From contig NZ_FOEF01000002.1 of the NCBI RefSeq assembly GCF_900110575.1, forward strand, positions 310,001 to 374,000: a DNA stretch of 64,000 bases. The letters are read 5' to 3'. This DNA comes from Amycolatopsis saalfeldensis. GTDB lineage: Bacteria; Actinomycetota; Actinomycetes; Mycobacteriales; Pseudonocardiaceae. The position numbers and the translations under genes are program-made. Positions 43,228-52,134 of the stretch are shown here, piece by piece; positions within the stretch are counted from its first letter, which is position 1, and every line of letters starts with the position of its first letter. The notes beneath the pieces were generated by a model. It searched no databases, was not told where the DNA came from, and was given only the letters and a program-made list of their open reading frames with translations.

Positions 43228-43531
43228 CCTGGCCTCCAACCGCGGCTTCACCGGGAAAGTCCAGCGTACGACAGGTATCCGGCCCGCTGCGCGCTCAGCG
43301 GGGACTGGAATAGTCACGCTTCGGCAACCGGAGATCACGCACCGCGTTCACGCCGGCGCGCCCGTTCCCGCCGGGCCGCCCGCTCAAACCCGCCACCGCG
43401 GGCCGTGCCCGCGCGTACCGGGAGGTCTTCCTGGCCGGGCACTGTTCTTTGACCCGTGCGCGAGCGGTCACCGACAGTGGATCGGAATCGATTCCGATCC
43501 ACTCCGATCTCAACGACGAGAAGGCGGACTC
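43228..43531. other. Divergent intergenic region, STAS gene / GH16 gene
   Basis: 304 bases without a supported gene. It includes the 28-bp palindrome at 43476-43503 and the GH16 ribosome binding site (GAGAAGG near 43518). CACTGTTC/TTTGACC around 43440-43455 is a possible -35 for the glucanase; no clear -10. Confidence 0.4.
43476..43503. promoter_or_regulatory. 28-bp perfect palindrome upstream of GH16 glucanase
   Basis: AGTGGATCGGAATC followed immediately by its exact complement, centred on a CG step, 28 bases before the ATG. Even palindromes with a central CG are typical of LacI-family sugar repressors. Confidence 0.75.
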
Positions 43532-44461
43532 ATGCATCGACGCAGCTCGGCGCGCCGGACCACCAAGCGCCTCTCCATCCTCCTGACCACACTGGCCTTC
43601 CCGCTGGCCACGGCGATGGCGGGCGCTCCGGCCCAGGCGGCCGAAACCTGGACGACCGTCTTCCAGGACAACTTCGACGGGGCGGCCGGTACCGGGCTGA
43701 ACACCCAGGACTGGCTCTACGACAAGGGGACCGGCTACCCCGGCGGCGCCGCGAACTGGGGCACCGGCGAGATCGAGACGTCCACCGACTCCATCGGCAA
43801 CGTCTACCACGACGGCAGCGGCCACCTGGTCATCAAGCCCCTGCGCGACGGCGGCGGCAACTGGACCTCGGGCCGGATCGAGACCCAGCGCACCGACTTC
43901 GGCGCGCCCGCCGGCGGCCAGATGGAGATGAGCGCGACCCTGCAGCAGCCCAACCCGGCGAGCGGCCTCGGCTACTGGCCCGCGTTCTGGGCGATGGGCG
44001 CCGACGCGCGCCCGGTCGGCGCCACGAACTGGCCCAGCATCGGCGAGATCGACATCATGGAGGACGTCAACGCGCTCAGCAAGCACTCCACCACGTTCCA
44101 CTGTGGACAGTGGGCGGGCGAGTGCCACGACCCGGACGGCATCACCAGCGACCTGCAGGACTGCGCGGGCTGCCAGACCGGCTACCACACCTACTCGGTG
44201 GTCGTCGACCGCCGCGACGCCGCCGCGGAGGAGCTGCGCTTTTCCCTCGACGGCGTGCAGACCTACTCGGTCAAGCAGAACCAGGTCTCCGACGCCACCT
44301 GGAAGGCCGCGGTCGACCACGGCTTCTTCGCCATCTTCGACGTCGCGATCGGCGGCTCGTACCCGAACAAGGTCTGCGGCTGCACCTCGCCCTCGGCCGA
44401 CATCACCCCGGGCGCGGGCATGAGCATCGACTCGTTCACCGTCAAGACCAGCACCAGCTGA
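43532..44461 (+). CDS. Secreted GH16 endo-beta-1,3-glucanase (laminarinase-like)
   Basis: 309 aa, ATG. Signal peptide about 1-36, ending APAQAA, with basic start MHRRSSARRTTKR (RR but no clear Tat motif). Catalytic motif E172-I-D174-I-M-E177 in PSIGEIDIMED: nucleophile E172 and acid/base E177 of GH16. WTSGRIETQ, GYWPAFWAMG and the C-terminal FAIFDVAIGG are typical of bacterial laminarinases. No extra binding domain. A 28-bp operator lies in front, a terminator behind. The neighbouring CBM56-type protein suggests joint attack on beta-1,3-glucan such as fungal cell wall. Confidence 0.94.
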   Translation: MHRRSSARRTTKRLSILLTTLAFPLATAMAGAPAQAAETWTTVFQDNFDGAAGTGLNTQDWLYDKGTGYPGGAANWGTGEIETSTDSIGNVYHDGSGHLVIKPLRDGGGNWTSGRIETQRTDFGAPAGGQMEMSATLQQPNPASGLGYWPAFWAMGADARPVGATNWPSIGEIDIMEDVNALSKHSTTFHCGQWAGECHDPDGITSDLQDCAGCQTGYHTYSVVVDRRDAAAEELRFSLDGVQTYSVKQNQVSDATWKAAVDHGFFAIFDVAIGGSYPNKVCGCTSPSADITPGAGMSIDSFTVKTSTS

Positions 44462-44474
44462 GGGCCGGACAGCG

Positions 44475-44519
44475 AGATGGCCTCCTTGCCGGGTCGGGGG
44501 ACCGGCAAGGAGGCCATCT
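44475..44519. terminator. Bidirectional terminator after GH16
   Basis: 18-bp arms (AGATGGCCTCCTTGCCGG at 44475-44492 and its complement at 44502-44519), 9-base loop, followed by GCTTTCT. It lies between the convergent GH16 gene and the gene ending at 44542. Confidence 0.85.
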
Positions 44520-44541
44520 GCTTTCTACCCCATCTCGGGGG

Positions 44542-46890
44542 CTAGGGGTAGCTCACCACGTCGACCGGGACGGTCCCCGATGGGGTGGTTCCGCCTGCGT
44601 CGTTGATCACATGGGTGATCGTGCCCCGGTAGTTGAGGGACACCGTGAGCAGGCTGTGGAACCGCACGCCTGCGTTGTTCGGCACTTCGAACGCGTGGTA
44701 GCTGGAGACCGCGGGGTTGGTGTCGAAGAAGCAGTAACTGCCCAAACCCCAGGCCTCGTGCGAGGTCACGTTCGCACCCACCTTGTACGCGGCGTACCCG
44801 GCGACGCCCGATGGCGCGTTCCAGGACGCCTGGTCCGGCACGTCGTAGGGCATCTCGTTCTGGAAGAAGATGGTCTTGCCGCCCTGGCCGTTCCAGATCA
44901 CCTGGTATTTCTGGTAATGCTCGACGAACAGGCCGGTGGCCAGCACGTTGTTGCCGTTGACGAGCACGCCGGTGTCGGCGGTGTTGGTGGTCCAGCCGAC
45001 GGTGCCGGCATTGCCGTGGTCGGCCCGCCAGGCCCAGGTGTGGTCGATGATCGTGTTGTTGCTGTTGACGACCAGGCTGTTCGTGGCCTTGCCGGCGATC
45101 TGGCCGCCGATGCGGAAGAACACGTCCTGCAGGGTGGTCGGGTTGCCCGCGTGGTCGGCGGTGGACCCGGACGCGCCGACGGTCAGCAGGGCCGGCGAGT
45201 TCGTGGTGCCGGCGTCGAACAGCAGGCCCTTGACCCGGACGCCGTCCACGTCCGCGACCTGCATGGCGGTGACGCCGTTGTCCGGCACCAGCGTCGGGTA
45301 GCCGACGCCGAGCACCACGGTGTTCGCCCGGCTGACGTTGAGCGTCTGGTTCAGGTGGTAGATGCCCGGGGTGAAGAACAGGTTGCAGCCCGAAGAAAGC
45401 GCGCTGTTGATGGTCGCGGCCGTGTCGCCCGCCTTGACCACGTAGAACTGGCTCATCGGCAGCGACGAGCCCGGGGTGCTGCCGCCGGCCCAGCTCGGCC
45501 CGGACGCGTTCGTGCGCAGGGAAGGAAGGAAAACGCGGTAGTTGCCGTCGCCGTCGACGTAGAGGTACGGCACGTCGCGCGAGACCGGGGTGGTCGCGAG
45601 CGTCGTCTCCGGCGGGTTGGGGAAGGTGTTCGCCGGGGCGCCCGTGGTGCCGGAGAAGACCATGTTCCAGACACCGCCGGCCCAGCTGCCCAGCGACGAG
45701 TCACGGGTGTACCACTGCTGCTGCGAAATGGACGCGGTTTGCCCGGAGACGCGGGTGTCGGCGATGTAGCCGCCGCTGGCGTAGCCGTAGCTCGCCGGGT
45801 ACAGCTGGAGCCCGCCGCGCACGTCCATCCGGCGGAACGGCGCGGCCTGCGCCACTGCCCACCGGTCGTTGCCGCTGGACGGCGTGACCGCCATGTTCTC
45901 CGCGGAGCGCCAGAAGTTCTGCAGCGCGACACCCTGGTCGGAGGCGTTGAACGCGTCCACCGTGAGGTCGCCGTTGATCTGCACGTCGTCCGGGTTCTGC
46001 CCGAGGCCGGCGACCGAGGTGTAGAAGCCGACGTTGTCGTGCACGTTGTAGGTGCCCGGCTTGAACAGGTGCGCCACCCGCCGGTCGGCGAACTGCGCGG
46101 TGAGAGTGTCCTTCTGGGCGTTGAAGTCGGTGTCGAGCTGCGACTGGATGGCCGCGGCGGACATGCCGGGGTCGAAGATCCGCACGTTCGGCCCGAAGTC
46201 GGGCACGTTCGGCTGCGTGGTGCAGCCCGCCTGCGCGCCGATCGTGTAGGTCGCGCTGGCGACGGGGGAGTTCGCCGAGCCGGACTTGAGCGCGATCGCC
46301 GAGACCGTGCGCGAGGTCGGCACGCGGATCGGCGCACTGTACAAAGTGGACGATGCCGTGGGGGTCGAGCCGTCGGTGGTGTACCGGATGCTCGCGCCGG
46401 ACGTCGCCGACGTGAGGGTCACCGTCTGGGCGCTGGGGTAGCTGCCGCCCGCGGGGCTGAAGGCGGGTGCGGCGACTGTCCCGGTCGCGCCGCCCTGGGT
46501 GTAGCTGAAGTGCGGGGTGTCGTACTGCGGCCCGCCTTTTTCGTAGGTGAACCAGTAGTCGAGCACGGTGCCGGTGCTCAGGCCGCCGACGGTGTAGGTC
46601 CAGGTGCCGGAGTTGTCGGCCATCCGGACGTTCTGCTGACCGATCCCGGGGACGCCGGTGTAGTGCACGTCGACGTAGAGCGACGCGGTGGCCGGGGTGA
46701 AGGCGATCTGCGCCTGGGTGCTGCTGAGCTGGGTCGCGCTCTGGGTGTAGTCGGCCGCCGCCGAGGCGACGGGGGCGACGAGTCCCGCGCCGGCCAGCAG
46801 GCCCGCCGCGGCGAGCGCGATCGCGGCGAGGGGACCCCGCCGTCTTCGGGATGCCTGAGGTCTTCGGGACAACACCAAGGTCCGGTTCAC
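44542..46890 (-). CDS. Secreted CBM56 / chitobiase-C-like / beta-helix protein
   Basis: 782 aa, GTG with GGAGGTG upstream. Signal peptide to about residue 45. Domain 1 (about 47-135, VDVHYTGVPGIGQQNVRM, VLDYWFTYEKGGPQYDTPHF) looks like CBM56, a beta-1,3-glucan-binding module. Domain 2 (about 145-225, FSPAGGSYPSAQTVTL, SIRYTTDGSTPT) is a chitobiase/hexosaminidase C-terminal-like repeat. The remaining 550 residues (NTIIDHTWAWRADHG, VLATGLFVEHYQ) form a right-handed beta-helix like GH55-type enzymes; relatives are often mislabelled adenylyl cyclase. Glucan hydrolysis is inferred, not shown. Confidence 0.8.
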   Translation of the reverse strand: MNRTLVLSRRPQASRRRRGPLAAIALAAAGLLAGAGLVAPVASAAADYTQSATQLSSTQAQIAFTPATASLYVDVHYTGVPGIGQQNVRMADNSGTWTYTVGGLSTGTVLDYWFTYEKGGPQYDTPHFSYTQGGATGTVAAPAFSPAGGSYPSAQTVTLTSATSGASIRYTTDGSTPTASSTLYSAPIRVPTSRTVSAIALKSGSANSPVASATYTIGAQAGCTTQPNVPDFGPNVRIFDPGMSAAAIQSQLDTDFNAQKDTLTAQFADRRVAHLFKPGTYNVHDNVGFYTSVAGLGQNPDDVQINGDLTVDAFNASDQGVALQNFWRSAENMAVTPSSGNDRWAVAQAAPFRRMDVRGGLQLYPASYGYASGGYIADTRVSGQTASISQQQWYTRDSSLGSWAGGVWNMVFSGTTGAPANTFPNPPETTLATTPVSRDVPYLYVDGDGNYRVFLPSLRTNASGPSWAGGSTPGSSLPMSQFYVVKAGDTAATINSALSSGCNLFFTPGIYHLNQTLNVSRANTVVLGVGYPTLVPDNGVTAMQVADVDGVRVKGLLFDAGTTNSPALLTVGASGSTADHAGNPTTLQDVFFRIGGQIAGKATNSLVVNSNNTIIDHTWAWRADHGNAGTVGWTTNTADTGVLVNGNNVLATGLFVEHYQKYQVIWNGQGGKTIFFQNEMPYDVPDQASWNAPSGVAGYAAYKVGANVTSHEAWGLGSYCFFDTNPAVSSYHAFEVPNNAGVRFHSLLTVSLNYRGTITHVINDAGGTTPSGTVPVDVVSYP

Positions 46891-46942
46891 GCCGTGACAC
46901 CTCCGCCGTTGGGAATGCCGTGGGGAATGCGCTGACGAGCTT

Positions 46943-46963
46943 TTTGTTGCGAGTCACAACAAA
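46943..46963. repeat. Inverted repeat upstream of the beta-helix gene
   Basis: TTTGTTG (46943-46949) and CAACAAA (46957-46963), seven-base spacer, 53-73 bases upstream of GTG 46890, in an AT-richer stretch. Possible operator; unassigned. Confidence 0.4.
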
Positions 46964-47004
46964 GTAGCTCCCGGCCTGCGGGACTATCGTCACGAGTGGG
47001 TAAC

Positions 47005-47020
47005 ATTTGTCTGGACCAAT
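47005..47020. promoter_or_regulatory. DasR-like (dre) GntR operator candidate
   Basis: ATTTGTCTGGACCAAT: 12 of 16 positions agree with the Streptomyces dre consensus ACTGGTCTAGACCACT, and the two halves pair with one mismatch. It lies between divergent starts at 46890 and 47132. Confidence 0.5.
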
Positions 47021-47131
47021 GATCAAAAAAGTCACGGTCTGCGAATTACATCCTTCGGATGGGTGATTCACGACCGGGTGACGTGCGACCATCTTCTGTC
47101 TCACCGTGTTCGCGTTCTCCGAGGAGGCAGG

Positions 47132-48382
47132 ATGTCACCCTCTCGCGGCAAAACCCTGGTCCGTGCGCTCGCGGCGGCCGTGCTGGCCGCGGCCGCCGTC
47201 GTCCCGCTTTCCCTGGTCACCGCGACGAGCGCCGAGGCGACGCCGCTCCTGCGCGGCGGCCTGGTGAACTTCGCCTGCTCGGCTTCGGGCCAGCTGCACT
47301 GCCTCGGCAAGGCGGTGAAGTCGCCGAAAGGCTCCGGCCCGCTGCTCACCTCGACCCCCGTCGGCTACGGGCCGGCCGAGATCCAGGCCGCGTACAACCT
47401 CGGCGGGCTGCACGCGGACGGCCGCACCGTCGCGATCGTCGACGCGATGGACGCGCCGACCGCCGAGGCCGACCTCGCGCAGTTCCGCTCCGCGCGCGGG
47501 CTTTCGCCGTGCACCACGGCGAACGGCTGCTTCAAGAAGGTGAACCAGAACGGCGCGGCGAGCCCGCTGCCCGCCGGCGACTACGGCTGGGCCGAGGAGA
47601 TCAGCCTCGACCTCGACGCCGTGTCGTCGGCCTGCCCGGACTGCCACATCCTCCTGGTCGAGGCGAGCTCCGCGGACACGGACCCGCTGATGACGGCCGT
47701 CGACACCGCCGCGGCGACCCCCGGCGTCGTGGCCATCTCCAACAGCTACGGCGGCACCGAGGACCCGACCATCACCGCCGCCGACGCCCACCTGAACCAC
47801 CCGGGCATCGCCGTCACCGCGTCTTCGGGCGACTCCGGCTACGGCGTCAGCTGGCCCGCGTCCTCGCCGTACGTCACCGCTGTCGGCGGCACGACGCTGA
47901 GCAAGGCGGCGGGCACCACCCGCGGCTGGTCGGAGACGGCATGGTCGGGCAGCGGCAGTGGCTGCTCCACGATCGAGACGAAACCCACCTGGCAGCACGA
48001 CGCCGGCTGCGCGAAGCGGACTGTCGCGGACGTCGCCGCGGTGGCCGACCCGAACACCGGGCTGGGCGTCTACGACACGTACAACAGTTGCGGCAGCTCG
48101 GCTTTCTGCGACCTGCTGCTCTCGCTCGGGCTCGCCCAGGGCGCCGACGGCTGGGTGCAGGTCGGCGGCACCAGCCTGTCCTCGCCGGTGATCGCGAGCG
48201 TGTACGCACTGGCCGGGAACTCCGTCACCGCGGGATCTTCGCCGTACGCGCACCCCGATGGCCTGTACGACGTCACGTCCGGCAACAACGGCAGCTGCAG
48301 CGGCTCGTACCTGTGCACCGCGGGGCCCGGCTACGACGGTCCGACCGGCCTCGGCAGTCCCCACGGCACGGCGGCCTTCTGA
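47132..48382 (+). CDS. Secreted S53 (sedolisin) family peptidase
   Basis: 416 aa from ATG 47132 (GAGGAGGCAGG just upstream); ATG 47063 adds 23 residues without a site. Signal peptide to about residue 36 (SLVTATSAEA). Catalytic residues in register: E156 and D160 in WAEEISLDLD (Glu/Asp spaced by four) and S348 in GGTSLSSP; NSYGGTEDP and GDSGYG contribute the oxyanion Asp region. A long N-terminal prodomain is absent, unlike kumamolisin. Six or more Cys suggest disulfides (CPDCH, SCGSSAFC). Acid serine-carboxyl peptidase, extracellular. Confidence 0.93.
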   Translation: MSPSRGKTLVRALAAAVLAAAAVVPLSLVTATSAEATPLLRGGLVNFACSASGQLHCLGKAVKSPKGSGPLLTSTPVGYGPAEIQAAYNLGGLHADGRTVAIVDAMDAPTAEADLAQFRSARGLSPCTTANGCFKKVNQNGAASPLPAGDYGWAEEISLDLDAVSSACPDCHILLVEASSADTDPLMTAVDTAAATPGVVAISNSYGGTEDPTITAADAHLNHPGIAVTASSGDSGYGVSWPASSPYVTAVGGTTLSKAAGTTRGWSETAWSGSGSGCSTIETKPTWQHDAGCAKRTVADVAAVADPNTGLGVYDTYNSCGSSAFCDLLLSLGLAQGADGWVQVGGTSLSSPVIASVYALAGNSVTAGSSPYAHPDGLYDVTSGNNGSCSGSYLCTAGPGYDGPTGLGSPHGTAAF

Positions 48383-48428
48383 GTCGCCACTCGAGTTCCC
48401 CGTTGCCTCCGCCTGGGGCACGGCCGAC

Positions 48429-48452
48429 GAGCTGGTCCTCATCGACCAGCTC
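48429..48452. terminator. Inverted repeat between convergent S53 and 48507 genes
   Basis: GAGCTGGTC (48429-48437) pairs with GACCAGCTC (48444-48452), six-base loop. No U-tract. Confidence 0.4.
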
Positions 48453-48506
48453 ACGCCTGGGACCCGGATGACGAGGACGTGACGATGCGCCCTCGTACGC
48501 CCCGGG

Positions 48507-49568
48507 TCAGCGGCCCAGCAACGGCGGCAGCACCAGCTCGGCGAAGTCCTGCACATCCCGCCGCTGGTCGTTTGAGCGGGCGACGCTGTAGAAGATCCGC
48601 ACCGACTGGTTCGAGTCGTCGCGGAGCTTGACCTCGACGCCGCCGTCGCCGTCGAACCGGGCGGGGCGGCCGGCGACGGTGTCCGGCCAGCTCTCCTCCT
48701 GCTCCCGGAACGTGGGCGGGACGTACGAGGCGGTCGCGAAGGCGGCTTGAGTGCGGACGGTGTCGCAGGCGCCGTTCGCCTTGGGCTTCGTTTCGGCGAT
48801 CGGCACGCTGAGCGCCTTGGCGAGCTGGGTGCACAGCTGCCAGGCGGCCATCGGGTAGGCGCTGTCGGCGATGCCGAACCCGGGCACGCCGCCGACCTCA
48901 CGCGGGGGCAGCTCGCCGGCGGCCGCGGTGATCGGGGGGAGCGGCAGGCCGGGCGCGGTCACCGCCGGCACCACGGCGTCCCCGACGGCCTGGACCATGG
49001 CGACCAGGTCGCGGCCGGAATCGGCGCGGAAGTCCTCGGTCAGGTCGAAGTCCAGCATCGGGTACACCATCCCCGGGACCGCGCTGGTACGGGCGACCGT
49101 GACGAACAGCGTCGCGATGGTCTGGCCCTCGTCGGCGGCCAGAATGGCGTCGTGCCCGCCGACCCGCACCGGCTTGGTGGCGCCGGTGGTGAAGGGCTTG
49201 GCATCGACGGGGTGCACGTCGAGGCTGAGGGTTGCGGTGACGACGTGGCAGTAGCCGAACACGTCGACCTCCAGCGCGATCGGGCCGCCGAGCAGCTTCG
49301 ACCAGGTCTGCTCCGGGATCGCGGTGCAGAGCGCGTCGGCCGCCGTCCGGGCCGGCAGCGCCGCCACCATCTCGCCGGTCGGCAGCGGCACCGTCCGCAC
49401 GGCCGACCCGCCCGCCGACGGCCAGGGCGAGGGCAGGCTCGTCGGTGCCTGCGGGCCGAACACCTTGTCCCACACCAGGATCAGGCCGTATCCGACCAGC
49501 GCCCAGAACGCCATCACGGCGACGATGAGCAGGGAAACGGTGCGGTACGGGTGCCTTCCGAAGTTCAC
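48507..49568 (-). CDS. Membrane-anchored protein of unknown function (two similar halves)
   Basis: 353 aa, GTG. One N-terminal helix (about 10-33, TVSLLIVAVMAFWALVGYGLILVW), then an extracytoplasmic region. Two related parts are visible: ADALCTAIPEQTWSKLL ... DVFGYCHV (about 80-115) and WQLCTQLAKALSVPI ... NGACDTV (about 245-275), each with a Cys pair and a following strand-rich stretch. The pattern recalls DUF3558/PknH-sensor-like domains but I cannot assign a family. It lies 21 bases after the start side of the Baeyer-Villiger gene end and may be co-transcribed after it. Confidence 0.72.
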   Translation of the reverse strand: MNFGRHPYRTVSLLIVAVMAFWALVGYGLILVWDKVFGPQAPTSLPSPWPSAGGSAVRTVPLPTGEMVAALPARTAADALCTAIPEQTWSKLLGGPIALEVDVFGYCHVVTATLSLDVHPVDAKPFTTGATKPVRVGGHDAILAADEGQTIATLFVTVARTSAVPGMVYPMLDFDLTEDFRADSGRDLVAMVQAVGDAVVPAVTAPGLPLPPITAAAGELPPREVGGVPGFGIADSAYPMAAWQLCTQLAKALSVPIAETKPKANGACDTVRTQAAFATASYVPPTFREQEESWPDTVAGRPARFDGDGGVEVKLRDDSNQSVRIFYSVARSNDQRRDVQDFAELVLPPLLGR

Positions 49569-49589
49569 CGCGGAGACTTTAGCGGCCGA

Positions 49590-51137
49590 TCACGACAATC
49601 TGTTCGAGGCGGTGATCCCGGGTTGTTTCGGCCGGTCGGGAACCGGGTGGCGCCATTCGTAGTCGGCCAGCGGGAAGTGGCGGGCCCGCCACCACACCTT
49701 CGCGCTGGATTGGGGCCGGACGATCGACGGCTCGCCGTGCCGATCGAGGTAGTAGGTGTTCGAATCCGCGCAAGAAGCACTGGTGAACAACGATTTCCGG
49801 TGCCCCCGTCGCATCGCCCGGTAGAAGCGGTCGTGCGCGGGCCGGCGGATGCCCACGTACGTCGCGCCCTGCGCGCGGGCGTGGGTGATGCAGCGCAGCG
49901 CGTGCGCGGTCTGGTTCTCGGCCATCACCAGCCACGACCAGCTGGTCGCGAAATGCGGGCCGGGAATGAGGAACAGGTTCGGGAAACCGGGCACGGTGAT
50001 GCCCTCGTACGCCTGGAAACGGTTCTCCGCCCACCAGTCGCGCAGGTCGACCCCGTCTTCCCCGCGCACCGCGTAACCCGGCACGCTGTCGTATTCGAAG
50101 AATTTGAACCCGGTGGCCAGTACGAGAGTGTCGATCTCGCGGACCGTGCCGTCCGCGGTTTCGATGGCGTGCGGGTGGACGCGCTTGATGCGGTCGGTCA
50201 CCAGCTCGACGTTGCGTTTCTCGAACGCGCTCCAGTAATGGTTGGACAGCGCCGGTCGTTTGCAGCCGAAATCGTAGCCGGGCTTCAGCCGTTCCCGGAG
50301 GCCCGGATCGGAAACCTGCTGCCGCAGGTGCCGCAAGGACAGCTTCTCGATGCGTTTGGTCAGGAACGGCAGCCGGGTGTAGTTCGTGACGCCGAGCCAC
50401 ATCGCCAGCTCGATGCCGGTGCTGACCAGACCGCGGCTCGCCCACCGCGCCGGGGCGAACCGGTCGAGGACCTTCCGCGCACGCGGGGACAGCTTCACGT
50501 CGGGCCGGGGCATCACCCAGATCGGCGTGCGCTGGTAGACGTCGAGCCGTTCGACCTCGCGCGCCAGCTCCGGCACCAGCTGCACCGAGGACGCCCCGGT
50601 GCCGATCACCGCCACCCGCTCGCCTTCGGGTGCGTAGTCCTGATCCCAGTGCAGCGTGTGGACGGTCCGGCCGGCGAACTCGCCTACGCCCTCGATGTCC
50701 GGGGTGCTGGCCTTGCCGAACACCCCGTGGGCGGAGACCAGGAACCGGGCGGTGAATTCGTCGCCGGCCGCCGTCCGCACCAGCCAGCAGTGCCGTCGCG
50801 CGTCGAACTCGGCGGAGACCACGTCCTGGCCGAGCCGGACGTGCGGGCGCAGGCCGTGCTCGGCGACCAGGCTGTCGGCGTACTCCTTCACTTCGGCGCC
50901 CTTGGCGAACACCCGCCGCCAGTTCCCGTTCTGCGCGAAGGAGAACTGATAGGTCACCGACGGGATGTCCACTGCCACGCCGGGATAGCGGTTGTCGCGC
51001 CAGGTGCCGCCGATGTCGTCGGCGCGCTCCAGGATCACGAAGTCGCGCAGGCCCGCCTTGCGGAGCCGGATGGCCATGCAGATCCCGGCGAACCCGGCGC
51101 CGATGACGATGACCTCGTGCTGAGGTGCTTCGGGCAT
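49590..51137 (-). CDS. Baeyer-Villiger / flavin-containing monooxygenase
   Basis: 515 aa, ATG with GAGGGAG upstream. FAD fold GAGFAG (13-18), then GGTWRDNRYPGVAVDIPS, the BVMO fingerprint FAGRTVHTLHWDQD (F-x-G-x-x-x-H-x-x-x-W, about 148-161), and NADPH fold VIGTGASSVQLVPEL (about 172-186); a late ATGF motif (LVLATGFKFF) is also present. Type I BVMOs insert oxygen next to a ketone using NADPH and FAD. It lies 34 bases after the AurF-like diiron gene, both behind the TetR-flanked promoter, and probably works on the same pathway. Confidence 0.92.
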   Translation of the reverse strand: MPEAPQHEVIVIGAGFAGICMAIRLRKAGLRDFVILERADDIGGTWRDNRYPGVAVDIPSVTYQFSFAQNGNWRRVFAKGAEVKEYADSLVAEHGLRPHVRLGQDVVSAEFDARRHCWLVRTAAGDEFTARFLVSAHGVFGKASTPDIEGVGEFAGRTVHTLHWDQDYAPEGERVAVIGTGASSVQLVPELAREVERLDVYQRTPIWVMPRPDVKLSPRARKVLDRFAPARWASRGLVSTGIELAMWLGVTNYTRLPFLTKRIEKLSLRHLRQQVSDPGLRERLKPGYDFGCKRPALSNHYWSAFEKRNVELVTDRIKRVHPHAIETADGTVREIDTLVLATGFKFFEYDSVPGYAVRGEDGVDLRDWWAENRFQAYEGITVPGFPNLFLIPGPHFATSWSWLVMAENQTAHALRCITHARAQGATYVGIRRPAHDRFYRAMRRGHRKSLFTSASCADSNTYYLDRHGEPSIVRPQSSAKVWWRARHFPLADYEWRHPVPDRPKQPGITASNRLS

Positions 51138-51171
51138 AGCGCGGTACTCCCTCGTCAGCGTCCGGCGATGG

Positions 51172-52062
51172 TCAGGCGAGCAGGCCGGAATCGCGCCACA
51201 GCTTCTTGCTCGGGCCCCCGATGAGGTCGGCTTCCGCCAGGAAGCGCACCAGCCGGGAGGCGCCCGACGCCAGCGTTTCGCGGCGCTGGGGGTTCGCCCA
51301 GGCCAGCTCCGCGGCCCGCTTCGGGTCGGGCAGCCCGGCGCGGGCGTACTGCTTGGGCCGCGCCAGGATCCGGGCCAGCATGAGCGCGCCGACCGCCACC
51401 ACGTCGCGGGTGAACTCCCGGACGGGCCAAGGGGAATGCTCCAGCAGGCGCATCAGGTCCTCGCGGGCGTAGCGCACGTGCCGGGCTTCCTCGGTGACGT
51501 GGATCCGCATCACCGCGCGGACCAGCGGCTGCACGGTTTCGTCCTTCAGGTGCTCGCGCTGCAGGGCGTCGAACACCTCCTCGCCGATCAGCGTCGCCAC
51601 CCACATCGACGGGCCACGCAGGATCAGCGGCAGGGCCTGGGCGGTGAGCTGCAACGGCCTCGGGTTGCGGTACGGCCGGCCGCCGACCTTCTCGATCAGC
51701 ATCGAGAACATGGTGGAGTGACGGCATTCGTCGGCGATCTCGGTCAGGGCGTACCGCACGTGGGCGGTGGTGGGATCGGTGTTGTACGACATCCGCAGCA
51801 GCATCTGCATGAGGATGATCTCGAACCAGATCCCGACGCTGACGGAGTTGATCAGCTCCTGGCGTGACAGCTCCACCCGCTGCTCGTGGCTCATCCGGTC
51901 CCACAGCGGTGTGCCGTACAGCGACACGGTGCGCTCCGGGATGAAGAAGCTGCCGTCGACCAGCGGGGCGTTCCAGTCGATGTCCACGTGCGGGTCGTAA
52001 GACAGGTTCGCGCTGGCCTTGAGGAGCCTGTTCGCGGTGGTCTCCCGATCGGTTCGCACCAT
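51172..52062 (-). CDS. AurF-like diiron oxygenase
   Basis: 296 aa from ATG 52062 (GGGAGG eight bases upstream); ATG 52104 adds 14 residues and has a -10 six bases before it, so a leaderless 310-aa form is possible. Ferritin-like helices carry diiron ligands: E in SRQELINSVSVGIWFE, E-x-x-x-H (ADECRHSTMF), E in IGEEVFDALQREHL and EEARH in HVTEEARHVRYARED. This matches the p-aminobenzoate N-oxygenase AurF family, which oxidises arylamines or other substrates. It is the first gene of an operon with a BVMO and is divergent from TetR. Confidence 0.9.
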   Translation of the reverse strand: MVRTDRETTANRLLKASANLSYDPHVDIDWNAPLVDGSFFIPERTVSLYGTPLWDRMSHEQRVELSRQELINSVSVGIWFEIILMQMLLRMSYNTDPTTAHVRYALTEIADECRHSTMFSMLIEKVGGRPYRNPRPLQLTAQALPLILRGPSMWVATLIGEEVFDALQREHLKDETVQPLVRAVMRIHVTEEARHVRYAREDLMRLLEHSPWPVREFTRDVVAVGALMLARILARPKQYARAGLPDPKRAAELAWANPQRRETLASGASRLVRFLAEADLIGGPSKKLWRDSGLLA

Positions 52063-52105
52063 CTCCGCCGCCTCCCGTCGCTGCTTCCGTACAGGAGAAC
52101 GCATG

Positions 52106-52116
52106 TAACAATGTTA
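52106..52116. promoter_or_regulatory. Palindrome between diiron gene and TetR
   Basis: TAACA-A-TGTTA in the 42-bp gap between ATG 52104 and ATG 52147; it overlaps the minus-strand -10 TAACAT (52116-52111). Likely TetR operator, possibly part of a longer site. Confidence 0.5.
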
Positions 52117-52134
52117 GTCAAGCTGTAAAGGCGT

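Noticed and set aside
43456..46935. 1159-codon open frame on the plus strand
   Set aside because: Overlaps GH16 in a wrong frame and is antisense to the beta-helix gene; low-complexity composition.
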